This document shows, piece by piece, positions 44,681 through 54,860 of a stretch of DNA of 64,000 nucleotides (position 1 is the first letter of the stretch; the number at the start of each line of letters is the position of its first letter). The stretch is from assembly GCA_015296075.1 (NCBI GenBank), contig DVDV01000375.1:1-64000 (forward strand), given 5' to 3'. The notes under the pieces were generated by a model. The model had not been told where the DNA came from. It searched no databases and saw nothing but the letters and a program-made list of their open reading frames with translations. Both the position numbers and the translations under genes were made by a program. This DNA comes from Leptolyngbyaceae cyanobacterium M33_DOE_097. GTDB taxonomy: Bacteria; Cyanobacteriota; Cyanobacteriia; Leptolyngbyales; Leptolyngbyaceae.

Positions 44681-44780
44681 CTGGAGTTTAGACTAATCCA
44701 AAAAATACGTCACATTTAGAGGTGCAAACAGCCGTTCGCCCTTACGTATAGTGGAAAAGTGCATTTAGTCTAAAGTCCAA
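44681..44780 (+). mobile_element. MITE family A, copy 3
   Basis: 100 bases with ends CTGGAGTTTAGACTAA and TTAGTCTAAAGTCCAA. By eye it is about 85 percent identical to copy 2 at 29527. No obvious target duplication remains. It lies between the thymidylate-synthase-like gene and a hydrolase gene. Confidence 0.85.
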
Positions 44781-44898
44781 ATTGGAAAGTACCTGGCTTT
44801 TTGCAAGTTTTTTGACAAATTTTAAAAACCTCTCTCTAGCTAGCTAAACTCTTGGGTAGCAGCTAGATCTTGCACACGGGATTATCTGAGTCTAGATA

Positions 44899-45783
44899 CT
44901 AATCGGCACAATCAACCGCTTCCGGGATAAATTTGCCAGCCACCATGCGATCAATAATTTCGGCAACCTGCTCCGTTTGCTCTAGCATCGCCAGATGTCC
45001 ACAAACGGAAATCTCCGCCACATTAAAGCCACACTCACCAAACGAAGGATGAAAACTCGCCAGGTGATGCACGTAGCGCAGTTCCATAATGCGATCGTTC
45101 GCACCCGCAATGAAATAGACAGGCTGCTTGAGTTGGCTCACCACCAAAGGCAACTGGTGTACCTCCGCTTCGGTTGTTGATTCGAGCAGGGCACCCAGCG
45201 CCGCATCGGGATGAGCCGTGACAAAATCCATCAACCGTTGCTTGCCCCACTTACGGTGGATCTTTTGCGTCACACTCGCTCGCGCAAACATAACATCCAG
45301 TAAGGGCACATAGCCTAACCAACGGGGGCGCAGCTTGACAAGTTGTTGACCCGCCGAACGAAAGCGCTCAAACTCTTCTTTGAGATAAATGCCACCGCCT
45401 GCATTCAGGCAAATCACCCCTTTGACCAGTTGCGGAAATTGGCTGGCGGCCCACAGCGCAATGCTGCCCCCCAAGGAATGCCCAACTAACCAGGCATTTT
45501 TAATTTGTAATGCTTCTAATAAAAGCCCCAGGTCTTCGGCGTAATCTTGAAGACGATAACCGCGCAGAATGGAGTTGCCTGACGAGGCTGTGGGTTGCGA
45601 TCGCCCAAACCCACGCAAGTCATAAGTTAAACATGAATAATGAGGGGTCAACTGCTGCACCAACGGTTGCCAGTAACACTGGCTCAGCAACCAACCATGC
45701 ACAAACACGAGGGTGACAGGAGCGCCAGGTGTCTCCGTCAGGTCGTAATCGTGCGAAACTCCCTTTACATCAATGCTCGGCAT
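44899..45783 (-). CDS. Alpha/beta hydrolase
   Basis: A 294-residue alpha/beta-hydrolase with the oxyanion motif FVHGWLLSQCYW, nucleophile elbow GHSLGGS, an acid near AGANDRIMEL and the catalytic His in VCGHLAMLEQ. There is a lid region between strands 6 and 7. The elbow is the ordinary GHSLGG, unlike the GNSIGG enzyme at 4545. The substrate is unknown. No partner gene is adjacent. Confidence 0.85.
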   Translation of the reverse strand: MPSIDVKGVSHDYDLTETPGAPVTLVFVHGWLLSQCYWQPLVQQLTPHYSCLTYDLRGFGRSQPTASSGNSILRGYRLQDYAEDLGLLLEALQIKNAWLVGHSLGGSIALWAASQFPQLVKGVICLNAGGGIYLKEEFERFRSAGQQLVKLRPRWLGYVPLLDVMFARASVTQKIHRKWGKQRLMDFVTAHPDAALGALLESTTEAEVHQLPLVVSQLKQPVYFIAGANDRIMELRYVHHLASFHPSFGECGFNVAEISVCGHLAMLEQTEQVAEIIDRMVAGKFIPEAVDCAD

Positions 45784-45942
45784 ATCTCTATCCTAGCTTG
45801 AGACGGGAGGAGGCTCATACTAACAAATGAAATTTTGCTCCTAACATTGATTGAACGGGCAATCTTAGCCCCGCATGAGCTACACAGCTCGGAGAAAATT
45901 TCTTGCCCAAAAACTACGAAGCCTGCAATCTAGTAGGGATGA

Positions 45943-46671
45943 TCAATATTGTCGTCGGCCTAAAAGGCGTTGTCTGACACCTTCCGCAATTTTGGGACCC
46001 AAATAATCAGGAATCGTCACCTCATTGGGGCCTAAAAGATAAAGGATCAATCGCGTTCGTCCGCGCCAAACCAGTAAGTTGGCATTCACCACAAGTAGGT
46101 CTTCTTGCCAGATAGCATACATCACCTTGTAAAACAAGCCGGGTTGGTTATCTGCCTCAATTAGCAACGCCGGGAGGTGAAACACAGGATCCACATAAAA
46201 TTCGGTTTCAACCTGCTCCAACCCGGCATCCAGGTTAAACTCCACAGCCAGCATTTCTTCAACTTCAAATCGTCCGGCCAGGGCTTCACGAATCGCACGG
46301 CAAACATTTTCGGCTGTTTTTTCAGTCAGGGCTTTGCCGCTGCGCGACACTATCAGCTTAATAAATACCAGCATGGGCGGGTAAATCTGCCCATACAAGC
46401 TCAAGCTATGGATCGTCAGACCATAGGCCGCCAACACCCCAAAGATGTCACTTAACAAAAAAGATTGGTTACGATAAGCAAAATGGAGGGCGCTCTTCGT
46501 GCCTTCTGGTTTCAACTCAATCACAGCCTGTCGCGTCTTATAGAGCTGATAGGCAAGCCGCAAATTTTGCAGTTGGATCTCACTACTGACAAACTGCTCA
46601 TAAAATTGTGGAAACGCCCGGTTGAAACGTTTCAACAACTCAATTGTGGATGACTTTAAGCCCAAAGCCAT
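45943..46671 (-). CDS. Protein with two ACT-like domains
   Basis: A 242-residue soluble protein. Two beta-alpha-beta units of ACT type are visible: about 62-135 (ALHFAYRNQSFLLSDIFGVL) and about 165-230 (LLIEADNQPGLFYKVMYAIW, then VVNANLLVWRGR). The second has the usual ACT phrase for effector binding, like the C-terminal part of GlnD. No catalytic domain is attached. It may sense an amino acid or control an enzyme, but this is inferred. The family is annotated as ACT-domain protein in cyanobacteria. Confidence 0.72.
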   Translation of the reverse strand: MALGLKSSTIELLKRFNRAFPQFYEQFVSSEIQLQNLRLAYQLYKTRQAVIELKPEGTKSALHFAYRNQSFLLSDIFGVLAAYGLTIHSLSLYGQIYPPMLVFIKLIVSRSGKALTEKTAENVCRAIREALAGRFEVEEMLAVEFNLDAGLEQVETEFYVDPVFHLPALLIEADNQPGLFYKVMYAIWQEDLLVVNANLLVWRGRTRLILYLLGPNEVTIPDYLGPKIAEGVRQRLLGRRQY

Positions 46672-46856
46672 GGCAAAAATTATTTAGTGACGTTAAGAGC
46701 TTGTTTTTTGATCCGCGATCGCGATGCAAGTAACAAGCTATCAGGTTAATGTAGTCTATCGGTCTTTCAACCATTATGACGGGGTCTGACGATTGAAAAC
46801 GCTTTTCTCGGCGATCGCTCAAGTCAGCACTCAAATTTCATAGACTGGACAAAGCG

Positions 46857-46862
46857 TATACT
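46857..46862 (+). promoter_or_regulatory. Possible -10 box of the Ycf52-type gene
   Basis: TATACT about 40 bases before the ATG at 46904. The -35 region is weak. Confidence 0.3.
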
Positions 46863-46903
46863 ATCTACTGTTATCTAGTACTCTCTACCTTAGCGGCTCT
46901 TAC

Positions 46904-47425
46904 ATGGGTTTTTGGAAAAGCCTATTTAGTAGTTCTGATGTCCCTTCCACCGCAAAATCAGAGCAAGTGGAAGCATTGACGGCAAACCCTGCCGACGAAC
47001 GTGCTTCTACGCGCATCTATTTCAGTACAGATCGGGACATTGATTTATATGAACTGGAAGAATTATGCGATGCGGTTGGCTGGTCGCGTCGTCCTTTACG
47101 AAAAGTAAAGAAAGCAATTCAACACAGTTTTTTGGTTGTCTCCATGTGGGAGCAACGTGGCAACAGCAAACGCCTGATTGGTTTTTTGCGGGCCACTTCT
47201 GACCACGCTTTTAACGCCACCATTTGGGATGTTGTTGTGCATCCTGACTTTCAGGGAAAGGGTTTAGGCAAAGCTTTGATGAAGCAAGTCATCAAAAAGT
47301 TAAGGAGTGAAGACATCAGCAACATTACTTTATTTGCTGACCCCCAGGTAGTCGATTTTTATCGAGGGCTGGGGTTTATGTCTGACCCAGAAGGGATCAA
47401 AGGCATGTTTTGGTATCCTGATTAA
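46904..47425 (+). CDS. GNAT acetyltransferase, Ycf52/NSI type
   Basis: A 173-residue acetyltransferase whose N-terminal [10 protein letters not shown] and core [29 protein letters not shown], with FQGKGLGKA as the acetyl-CoA loop, match the Ycf52 group. Plastid homologues (NSI/SNAT) acetylate lysines or the N-terminus of chloroplast proteins and serotonin; the cyanobacterial role is less clear. [22 protein letters not shown] precedes the core as in that group. Single gene, with a hairpin terminator some 140 bases after it. Confidence 0.85.
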   Translation: MGFWKSLFSSSDVPSTAKSEQVEALTANPADERASTRIYFSTDRDIDLYELEELCDAVGWSRRPLRKVKKAIQHSFLVVSMWEQRGNSKRLIGFLRATSDHAFNATIWDVVVHPDFQGKGLGKALMKQVIKKLRSEDISNITLFADPQVVDFYRGLGFMSDPEGIKGMFWYPD

Positions 47426-47566
47426 TCGGTTTAAGCGAGTCTGGTAGGCAACCCTGTTATTCTCTATCGCGTAGAAATAGCTGGGAAATCAGATTTTTTT
47501 GGGTGCAGAAAAACTTCTTCAAGCAAACTTCACTCAAACCCTGCTTAAGAATTTGTTCTTACAAAG

Positions 47567-47599
47567 ATCCCCGACTTCTTTAAGAGGCCGGGGATTTTG
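47567..47599 (+). terminator. Hairpin after the Ycf52-type gene, REP-like
   Basis: Arms ATCCCCG and CGGGGAT with further inner pairing (CTTC/GAGG), followed by a short T tract. It resembles the TCCCCGACTTCTT palindromes dispersed in cyanobacterial genomes, so it may be both repeat and terminator. Confidence 0.65.
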
Positions 47600-47657
47600 C
47601 TGATGAAAAGTGGTACGTGAGAATGGCCACTTCTCGACTTCAACAGCTAAGGATCAC

Positions 47658-47768
47658 GAATTTAATAAATTTGCAAACTGTACGGGCGGGTTTAGCAGAC
47701 CGATCTGCACCCTGGAATGGATTGAACGGCAAAACCCACCCCTACCAAACATCAAACTTATTTAATTC
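47658..47768 (-). repeat. Dispersed miniature repeat, family B, copy 2
   Basis: Reverse-orientation copy of the block at 7260-7361. Ends GAATTTAATAA and TTATTTAATTC are near-inverted. It ends inside the stop-side spacer of dxs. Confidence 0.75.
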
Positions 47769-47774
47769 CCATTC

Positions 47775-49691
47775 CTAAGCAAGGCTTTCTGCCGAAGAAA
47801 CAACGGATGGCTTTGTCATGGTTTTGAGGATTCGCTCTGCCATTTGAGGCGGCGTTAGCCCCAAATCAGCTTTCGACTCGTCGGGAGTAGCGTGATCCAC
47901 CAAAATGTCAGGCACCCCGATCCGCTGCATGGAGACGGTTAGGCCTGCATCGAGAATTGCTTCTGCAACGGCTGAGCCAAACCCACCAGGCAGGCAGCCC
48001 TCTTCGAGCGTGACCACACGACCAATTTTCTCAGCCAAAGGTAAAATCAGCTCCGTGTCAAGCGGTTTGGCAAAACGGGCATTGACTACAGTGGCTTCGA
48101 TACTGTGTTCATGCAGAATTTCGGCCACTTGCAGAGCGGGATAAACCAGCGAACCGTAGGCAACCAGCAGAATGTCATCGCCCTGGCGCAACACTTCACC
48201 CTTACCAATTTCGAGAGGTTCCCAGCCTTCTTCCATAAGGGGCACACCGTAGCCGTTGCCACGCGGGTAACGCATCGAGATCGGGCCATTGTGCTCAATC
48301 CCCGTCACAACCATGCGCTGTAACTCAGCTTCATCTTTGGGTGCCATCAACACCAGATTGGGGATGCAGCGTAAGTAAGCAATGTCATACATCCCCTGGT
48401 GCGTCGGGCCATCAGCCCCCACAATTCCGGCGCGATCGAGGCAGAAAAAGACGGGCAGATTTTGAATGCAAACGTCGTGAATGATCTGGTCAAAGGCTCG
48501 TTGCAAAAAGGTCGAGTAAATCGCCGCAACTGGACGCATGCCCTCACAGGCTAAGCCTGCTGCCAGAGTCACCGCATGTTGCTCAGCAATGCCTACGTCG
48601 ATGTACTGATTGGGCACCCGCTTTTGCAGAATATCCAGCCCCGTACCCGTTGCCATCGCGGCAGTAATGCCAATCACGCGGGGATCGTTTTCGGCCAGGG
48701 TTGACAGGGTTTCGCCAAAGACTTTGCTGTAGCCGGGGGGCTTGGGCTTGCTAGACGGAATCGCCTTCCCCGTTGCCAGGTTAAAAGGGGATTGCGCGTG
48801 GTAGCCAACCTGATCTTGCTCGGCCACTTCGTAGCCTTTGCCCTTAGTAGTCGCAACGTGAAGCAACACTGGACCTGGCGTTTTATGGGCTTGCTGAACG
48901 GTATGGAGCAGTTCTTCTAAATTGTGTCCATCGACCGGACCAATATATGTAAAGCCTAATTCTTCAAATACAGCACCCACTTTAGGCACAGCCAGCCGTT
49001 TCATCCCTTCTTTAATGCGCCCTAGCTCCGGAGAGAGAGAGTCGCCGACAAATGGTAAATGCTTAAATTGTTCTTCTAAATTGTCGGAAATAAATTGCAT
49101 GGGCGGGCTAAGGCGCAACTTGTTGAGATAGCGCGGGATCGCACCCACGTTAGGCGAAATTGACATTTCATTGTCATTTAAGACCACCAGGAGGTTAGTT
49201 TTTGGCAGATGCCCCGCATGGTTAATTGCTTCTAGGGCCATGCCGCCCGTCAAAGCACCGTCACCAATCACCGCCACGACTTTATATTTTTCGCCTTGCA
49301 TATCACGGGCGATCGCCATTCCAAGGGCGGCTGAGATACTGGTCGAAGCATGGCCTGCCCCAAAATGGTCAAAGCGGCTTTCGCAACGTTTTAGATAACC
49401 CGCTACTCCGTTTTTTTGACGCAGCGTGTGAAAGCGTGAGTAGCGACCAGTGATGAGTTTATGGGGGTACGCCTGGTGGCCGACATCCCAGATCACCTTG
49501 TCGCGATCGAGATCAAGCGTTTGATAGAGAGCCAGAGTTAGCTCAACAACGCCCAAACCGGGGCCGAGGTGACCTCCACTCGCGGCGACCGTTTCTAAAT
49601 GTTTTTCACGAATTTGGCGAGCAATCTGTTGAAGCTGGTAGACTGACAAGCCGTGGAGTTGGTTAGGGTGAGTAATTTCACTCAGATGCAT
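47775..49691 (-). CDS. dxs: 1-deoxy-D-xylulose-5-phosphate synthase
   Basis: Thiamine-diphosphate enzyme joining pyruvate and glyceraldehyde-3-phosphate, the first step of the MEP isoprenoid pathway that feeds chlorophyll phytol, carotenoids and quinones. The 638-residue protein has the [16 protein letters not shown] start region, the TPP motif [18 protein letters not shown]...NDNEMSI, the HDVCIQ helix and the Glu in [11 protein letters not shown]. Start at ATG 49691 ([10 protein letters not shown]); an upstream TTG frame to 49715 is less likely. Single gene. Confidence 0.96.
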   Translation of the reverse strand: MHLSEITHPNQLHGLSVYQLQQIARQIREKHLETVAASGGHLGPGLGVVELTLALYQTLDLDRDKVIWDVGHQAYPHKLITGRYSRFHTLRQKNGVAGYLKRCESRFDHFGAGHASTSISAALGMAIARDMQGEKYKVVAVIGDGALTGGMALEAINHAGHLPKTNLLVVLNDNEMSISPNVGAIPRYLNKLRLSPPMQFISDNLEEQFKHLPFVGDSLSPELGRIKEGMKRLAVPKVGAVFEELGFTYIGPVDGHNLEELLHTVQQAHKTPGPVLLHVATTKGKGYEVAEQDQVGYHAQSPFNLATGKAIPSSKPKPPGYSKVFGETLSTLAENDPRVIGITAAMATGTGLDILQKRVPNQYIDVGIAEQHAVTLAAGLACEGMRPVAAIYSTFLQRAFDQIIHDVCIQNLPVFFCLDRAGIVGADGPTHQGMYDIAYLRCIPNLVLMAPKDEAELQRMVVTGIEHNGPISMRYPRGNGYGVPLMEEGWEPLEIGKGEVLRQGDDILLVAYGSLVYPALQVAEILHEHSIEATVVNARFAKPLDTELILPLAEKIGRVVTLEEGCLPGGFGSAVAEAILDAGLTVSMQRIGVPDILVDHATPDESKADLGLTPPQMAERILKTMTKPSVVSSAESLA

Positions 49692-50067
49692 ACAGGGGAT
49701 ATCCTCACGGAACAAGTGGGTTTTGCTTTACCTTTATCAATTTAGTGAATTTCGTCACTCTAAAGTTTTTAAGAAGCATTGAGCAACTGGTGAAAAGTTT
49801 AGAAAACACCGAGTAGGTTTAGCTCCTAAACATTTTGCCTGTTTTTGCAGAATTTCTTATGCTTGAGGGTGGGCGATCGCTCGATTGATCCAGGCGATCG
49901 CGTTAACGCGGATTGTTCAAAGCCAGCGCACGATTCATTTAAGCGGCAGATACAATGACAGCCAAAATGAGATAATGGCAAAAGCCAATCGCCGCAACTC
50001 TTGCCTCCGTCTTTCATGCTGGAGCTTTTAACCCCCTTCACCGCAAAGGAATTTTAAGGAGTTTACG
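49692..50067. promoter_or_regulatory. Divergent spacer, dxs / hemL
   Basis: 376 bases that should hold both promoters for two pigment-pathway genes. HIP1-like sites are present near 49872 and 49893. A TAAGGAG ribosome site (50055-50061) fixes the hemL start. No hairpin repeat or RNA was seen. Confidence 0.45.
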
Positions 50068-51366
50068 TTGATTACCACCCGCTTAAAAACAACAAAATCA
50101 GAAGAAATTTTTGCCGCCGCACAAAAATTAATGCCTGGCGGCGTTAGTTCACCTGTAAGAGCATTCAAGTCTGTTGGGGGGCAGCCAATCGTCTTCGATC
50201 GCGTGCAGGGTGCCTATGCCTGGGATGTCGATGGCAACCAGTACATCGACTACGTTGGCACCTGGGGACCTGCGATTTGTGGGCATGCCCACCCTGAAGT
50301 CATCAAAGCCTTACATGAAGCTCTCGAAAAAGGTACAAGCTTTGGCGCACCTTGCCAATTAGAGAACGTGCTTGCCGAAATGGTGATTGATGCCGTGCCT
50401 AGCATTGAGATGGTGCGGTTTGTGAATTCTGGTACCGAAGCTTGTATGGCGGTTTTGCGCCTGATGCGCGCCTTCACTGGGCGCGAGAAGGTGATCAAGT
50501 TTGAGGGCTGCTACCACGGTCACGCCGACATGTTTCTTGTGAAGGCTGGCTCTGGGGTCGCAACGTTGGGTCTGCCTGACTCACCTGGTGTTCCCAAATC
50601 TGCTACAGCTAGCACTCTGACTGCGCCCTTCAACAATCTCGAAGCGGTTAAAGCATTGTTTGAAGAAAATCCCGGTGAGATTGCCGGGGTAATTCTTGAA
50701 CCAATCGTGGGCAATGCCGGGTTTATCCCCCCTGATGCTGGCTTCTTGGCGGGTCTGCGTGAACTAACTCAAGAGCATGGTGCCCTGCTCGTCTTTGATG
50801 AGGTGATGACTGGCTTTCGGATTGCTTATGGGGGTGTGCAAGAAAAATTTGGCATCACGCCTGACCTGACAACTCTGGGCAAAATTATTGGTGGTGGCTT
50901 GCCTGTTGGTGCTTACGGGGGTCGCAAAGAGATTATGCAAATGGTGGCACCCGCTGGTTCGATGTACCAGGCTGGCACCCTGTCTGGCAACCCACTCGCG
51001 ATGACGGCTGGCATCAAAACGCTGCAACTGCTGCGTCAACCTGGTACTTATGAGTACCTCGATCGCATCACCAAGCGCTTAGCCAACGGTATGTTAGCGA
51101 TCGCCAAAGAAACCGGGCACGCGGGTTGCGGTGGTTCGATCAGCGGCATGTTTGGCTTCTTCTTCGCTGAAGGTCCGGTTCACAACTACGAAGACGCTAA
51201 AAAGTCAGACTTGCAGAAGTTCAGCCGCTTCCACCGAGGCATGTTAGAGCATGGCGTTTATCTCGCTCCGTCTCAGTTTGAGGCAGGTTTCACTTCGCTG
51301 GCGCATACCGACGAAGATATCGACAAGACCCTAGAAGCGGCACGAGCTGTGATGTCGAGTCTTTAG
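50068..51366 (+). CDS. hemL: Glutamate-1-semialdehyde 2,1-aminomutase
   Basis: PLP enzyme that turns glutamate-1-semialdehyde into 5-aminolevulinate, the step after HemA (8139) in tetrapyrrole synthesis. The 432-residue protein has the conserved [31 protein letters not shown], the DEVMTGFR loop and the PLP Lys in [19 protein letters not shown]. It starts with an uncommon TTG, supported by AAGGAG six bases upstream and by the fit to the family N-terminus ([14 protein letters not shown]). Single gene closed by a terminator. Confidence 0.96.
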   Translation: MITTRLKTTKSEEIFAAAQKLMPGGVSSPVRAFKSVGGQPIVFDRVQGAYAWDVDGNQYIDYVGTWGPAICGHAHPEVIKALHEALEKGTSFGAPCQLENVLAEMVIDAVPSIEMVRFVNSGTEACMAVLRLMRAFTGREKVIKFEGCYHGHADMFLVKAGSGVATLGLPDSPGVPKSATASTLTAPFNNLEAVKALFEENPGEIAGVILEPIVGNAGFIPPDAGFLAGLRELTQEHGALLVFDEVMTGFRIAYGGVQEKFGITPDLTTLGKIIGGGLPVGAYGGRKEIMQMVAPAGSMYQAGTLSGNPLAMTAGIKTLQLLRQPGTYEYLDRITKRLANGMLAIAKETGHAGCGGSISGMFGFFFAEGPVHNYEDAKKSDLQKFSRFHRGMLEHGVYLAPSQFEAGFTSLAHTDEDIDKTLEAARAVMSSL

Positions 51367-51817
51367 TCCGCAAGAGCGGCGGCGCGACCTTTGGTCTGCC
51401 CTCACCTGCTTCAACCTCTACAGAGGTTTGCTTACAACACTGGGACTTGAGGGAGTTCGTCGCGGCATCAATGTTATCAGCCATCAGGTTGCAAAAAGCC
51501 CTAGCCTTCAAAAGCCAGGGCTTTTTGGCATTTAGGGGCCATTTGTCTGACATACCGAACATTCTTTAGTTCATCTTAAAGTTAGCTGTCATTCTCAAAA
51601 TGCCTCTCTAAGATAAGAAGAACAGGCAGCTAAGCCCCAATGCCCTAAAGTCAAGGTCAAACAGATTCAGTCTCCAGAGAATTTTTTAGGGTTTCTGCTG
51701 GTTGCTAATCTTGTCCGTTTTGTTTATCGCTTCAGATTGATTGACTGGTAGTTGGGGCGAGTTGCTAACTGAGATCGCGCCCTTGCGATCGCTGCACACT
51801 CAAACCAGGAGTCACCC
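51367..51817. other. Spacer hemL / tal
   Basis: 451 bases with the hemL terminator at 51493-51526 and the tal promoter region. A GC-rich, HIP1-like site is at 51785. Apart from these I see no gene or repeat. Confidence 0.45.
51493..51530 (+). terminator. Terminator of hemL
   Basis: Perfect 10-bp stem AAAAAGCCCT / AGGGCTTTTT around a 14-base loop. Its A/T ends could serve both strands. Confidence 0.85.
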
Positions 51818-52987
51818 ATGACTACTACACAAAACCCGTTAGGTCAGATCGGGCAACTCGGTCAAAGTATCTGGATGGATAACTTGACCCGTGACTTAGT
51901 TCAATCGGGTGAGTTGACGCATCTGATTGAAACCCGTAACATTCGCGGGATCACTTCAAACCCGGCCATTTTTGAAAAAGCAATTGTCGGTAACAAAATC
52001 TATGACGAGGCGATCGCGGCAGGCGCACGCTCTGGCAAATCGCTGCTTGAAATTTATGAATCCCTCATTTTTGATGACATTCGCAATGCGTGTGACTTGC
52101 TGCTGCCTATTTACGAATCCAGCAACGGTTTAGATGGCTACGTCAGTATTGAAGTGCCCCCCACGATCGCCCTCGACACTGAGCAGACCATTCTCGAAGC
52201 GCGGCGGTATTATGCGGCGATCGGTCACCCGAATGTGATGATCAAGATTCCGGGAACAGCAGCTGGCTTACCAGCCGTTGAGCAAGCGATCAGCGAAGGC
52301 ATTAACGTTAATGTCACATTGCTTTTCTCGGTGCAGAGCTATGTTGATACCGCTTGGGCTTACATCCGTGGCTTAGAGCGGCGCGCTGCAGCGGGGCAGG
52401 ATGTCAGCAAAATTGCCTCAGTTGCGAGCTTCTTTCTCAGCCGGATTGATACCAAAGTAGATGGCTTGCTCGACAAAAAACTGGAGACTGCGACTGACCC
52501 AGCTGTGCGCAGCAAGCTAGAGGCGATCAAGGGCAAAATCGCGATCGCCAATGCTAAGGTTGCTTACCAAAAATATAAGGAAATCTTCCAATCAGGTAGC
52601 GACACCCCAGAAGCGAGTCGTTGGCAAGCCCTCGCCGAAAAGGGGGCTAAAGTGCAGCGGTTGTTATGGGCCAGCACGGGCACCAAAAATCCGAACTACA
52701 GTGATGTGATGTATGTCGATGAGTTGGTAGGGCGCGATACAGTCAATACGCTCCCACCCTCTACAATCGAAGCGTGCGCCGATCACTGCAACGTGGGCGA
52801 TCGCATTGAGTTAGATGTGCAGGCAGCCTACGCCGTGATCGAGCAGCTCAAGGATCCGGATGTTGGCATCAACCTCGACACCGTTATGGAGGAACTACTC
52901 GACGATGGAATTGACAAATTCATCCAACCCTTTAACTCGTTGATGAAATCGTTAGAAGACAAAGTTAGTCAGCTCGCTACGGTATAG
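51818..52987 (+). CDS. tal: Transaldolase
   Basis: Moves a dihydroxyacetone unit between sugar phosphates in the pentose phosphate pathway. The 389-residue protein has the N-terminal SIWMDNLTRDL, the GITSNPAIFEKAI segment, the Schiff-base Lys in VMIKIPGTAAG, and the C-terminal TVNTLPPSTIEA of the long cyanobacterial/actinobacterial type. zwf and opcA follow on the same strand, the usual cyanobacterial order, although 247 bases and a hairpin separate tal from zwf, so zwf may also have its own promoter. Confidence 0.95.
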   Translation: MTTTQNPLGQIGQLGQSIWMDNLTRDLVQSGELTHLIETRNIRGITSNPAIFEKAIVGNKIYDEAIAAGARSGKSLLEIYESLIFDDIRNACDLLLPIYESSNGLDGYVSIEVPPTIALDTEQTILEARRYYAAIGHPNVMIKIPGTAAGLPAVEQAISEGINVNVTLLFSVQSYVDTAWAYIRGLERRAAAGQDVSKIASVASFFLSRIDTKVDGLLDKKLETATDPAVRSKLEAIKGKIAIANAKVAYQKYKEIFQSGSDTPEASRWQALAEKGAKVQRLLWASTGTKNPNYSDVMYVDELVGRDTVNTLPPSTIEACADHCNVGDRIELDVQAAYAVIEQLKDPDVGINLDTVMEELLDDGIDKFIQPFNSLMKSLEDKVSQLATV

Positions 52988-53018
52988 CGATCCCAGCGGA
53001 GCCAAATCGTATGCTGAC

Positions 53019-53057
53019 CAGAGTGTAAGGTTAGCCTTTACGTTTCCTTGCACTCTG
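53019..53057. terminator. Hairpin after tal
   Basis: CAGAGTGTAAGG pairs with CCTTGCACTCTG over 12 positions (one wobble) around a 15-base loop. There is no T tract after it. It may reduce read-through from tal into zwf or stabilise the tal mRNA. Confidence 0.5.
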
Positions 53058-53234
53058 AACTTCTAAAAATTAAATCTTCCCAGTGAAATGCCCCCTCACT
53101 GACGAAATTGGGCAGAAATTAGGCAAAGAGCGGTTGACTCAAATTGGGCGATCGCATCGCTCCTGACAATTGCCCGACTTTCCTAGCCGATCCCGATTCA
53201 CTCCTGCTGTTGTTGCTCCCCTAAAAAGTCGCCT

Positions 53235-54764
53235 ATGGTTGCCCTGATCGAAAACCCCTTCCGCGTTGGTCTTCAGCAAGACCGCATCCCAGAACCTCAG
53301 ATTATTGTCATTTTTGGCGCATCGGGTGATCTCACCCAGCGCAAGCTCGTGCCAGCACTTTACCAAATGAAGCGTGAGCGCCGCCTTCCCCCAGAAATCA
53401 CGATTGTTGGTGTCGCTCGGCGTGATTGGAGCCACGACTACTTTCGTGAGCAGATGCGCGAAGGGGTGGAGCAATTTGGCAGCGGTCTAGGGCATGAATC
53501 CACCTGGAACGAGTTTGCCAGAGGGCTTTATTACTGTTCAGCGGATATGGATAATCCCGACAGTTACCAGAAGCTCAAGCATTTTCTGGAAACCCTTGAT
53601 GAGCAACGCAACACACGAGGAAATCGCGTTTTCTACCTCTCTGTTGCCCCCCGCTTCTTTGCCGAAGCGATTCTACAACTGGGCGCGGCAGGCATGATTC
53701 AAGATCCAAAACGGCAACGGCTGGTGATCGAAAAGCCGTTTGGACGCGACCTCAACTCAGCTCAAGCCCTCAACCGAGTCGTGCAAAAAGCCTGCGACGA
53801 ACGGCAAGTCTACCGCATTGACCACTATCTTGGTAAAGAAACCGTTCAAAACCTGATGGTGTTCCGGTTTGCGAATGCGATCTTTGAGCCACTGTGGAAT
53901 CGGCAGTACGTTGACCATGTTCAAATTACAGTAGCCGAGACAGTTGGGCTAGAAGGTCGCGCCGGGTACTACGAAACGTCAGGGGCGTTGCGCGACATGG
54001 TGCAAAATCACCTGATGCAACTGTTTTGCTTGACTGCAATGGAGCCACCGATCGCCCTGGATGCCGATAGCATTCGCAGTGAGAAAGTAAAAGCCTTGCA
54101 AGCGACCCGTCTAGCTGACCTTGAGAACCTCTACAACTCTGCCATTCGCGGTCAGTACACATCTGGTTGGATGAAAGGCCAAGCGATTCCCAGCTACCGC
54201 GAAGAAGAAGGGGCTTCTCCCGAATCCACCACCCCAACCTACGCCGCGCTGAAGTTTCACGTCGATAACTGGCGCTGGCAGGGGGTGCCCTTCTACATGC
54301 GTACAGGCAAACGGATGCCCAAAAAGGTTTCTGAGATTGCGATTCAATTCAAAGAAGTGCCTTTCTTAATGTTTCAATCGGCGGCGAAACAGGTCAACCC
54401 CAATATACTTGCCCTGCGTATTCAGCCTGACGAAGGAATTTCCCTTCGATTTGATGTCAAAACTCCAGGTAACTCGTTACGCACCCGTCCAGTAGATATG
54501 GACTTTCGCTATGATTCGGCCTTTGGTCAGCCAAATACTGACGCTTATGCCCGCCTCTTAGTGGATTGCATGTTGGGCGATCAAACGCTCTTCACACGCG
54601 GCGATGAAGTTGAAGCGTCCTGGCGCATTCTGACCCCACTGCTGCAAGTGTGGGATGCACCAGCGGCACCTGACTCAATTCCTATGTATGAGGCGGGCAC
54701 CTGGGGGCCTGTTGAGGCCGAGTTACTCCTCAATCGCGATGGTCGGAAGTGGCGCAGGCTTTAA
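53235..54764 (+). CDS. zwf: Glucose-6-phosphate dehydrogenase
   Basis: Oxidises glucose-6-phosphate to 6-phosphogluconolactone with NADP, the entry to the oxidative pentose phosphate pathway and the main NADPH source in the dark. The 509-residue protein has the coenzyme fingerprint [14 protein letters not shown], the substrate motif [10 protein letters not shown] and a full C-terminal domain. In cyanobacteria its activity depends on OpcA, encoded 96 bases downstream, and on thioredoxin. Confidence 0.97.
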   Translation: MVALIENPFRVGLQQDRIPEPQIIVIFGASGDLTQRKLVPALYQMKRERRLPPEITIVGVARRDWSHDYFREQMREGVEQFGSGLGHESTWNEFARGLYYCSADMDNPDSYQKLKHFLETLDEQRNTRGNRVFYLSVAPRFFAEAILQLGAAGMIQDPKRQRLVIEKPFGRDLNSAQALNRVVQKACDERQVYRIDHYLGKETVQNLMVFRFANAIFEPLWNRQYVDHVQITVAETVGLEGRAGYYETSGALRDMVQNHLMQLFCLTAMEPPIALDADSIRSEKVKALQATRLADLENLYNSAIRGQYTSGWMKGQAIPSYREEEGASPESTTPTYAALKFHVDNWRWQGVPFYMRTGKRMPKKVSEIAIQFKEVPFLMFQSAAKQVNPNILALRIQPDEGISLRFDVKTPGNSLRTRPVDMDFRYDSAFGQPNTDAYARLLVDCMLGDQTLFTRGDEVEASWRILTPLLQVWDAPAAPDSIPMYEAGTWGPVEAELLLNRDGRKWRRL

Positions 54765-54860
54765 TCGTGCGTTGCAAGTCGTGAAATCACTTGCGTTGTC
54801 TGGTTTATCACTTTGATTGCAGTGTCAACCCAACTCCACAACTACATCTAAAGCTTATCT

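Noticed and set aside
51290-51562. 90-codon minus-strand frame
   Set aside because: Overlaps the hemL 3' end and its terminator; no coding signals.
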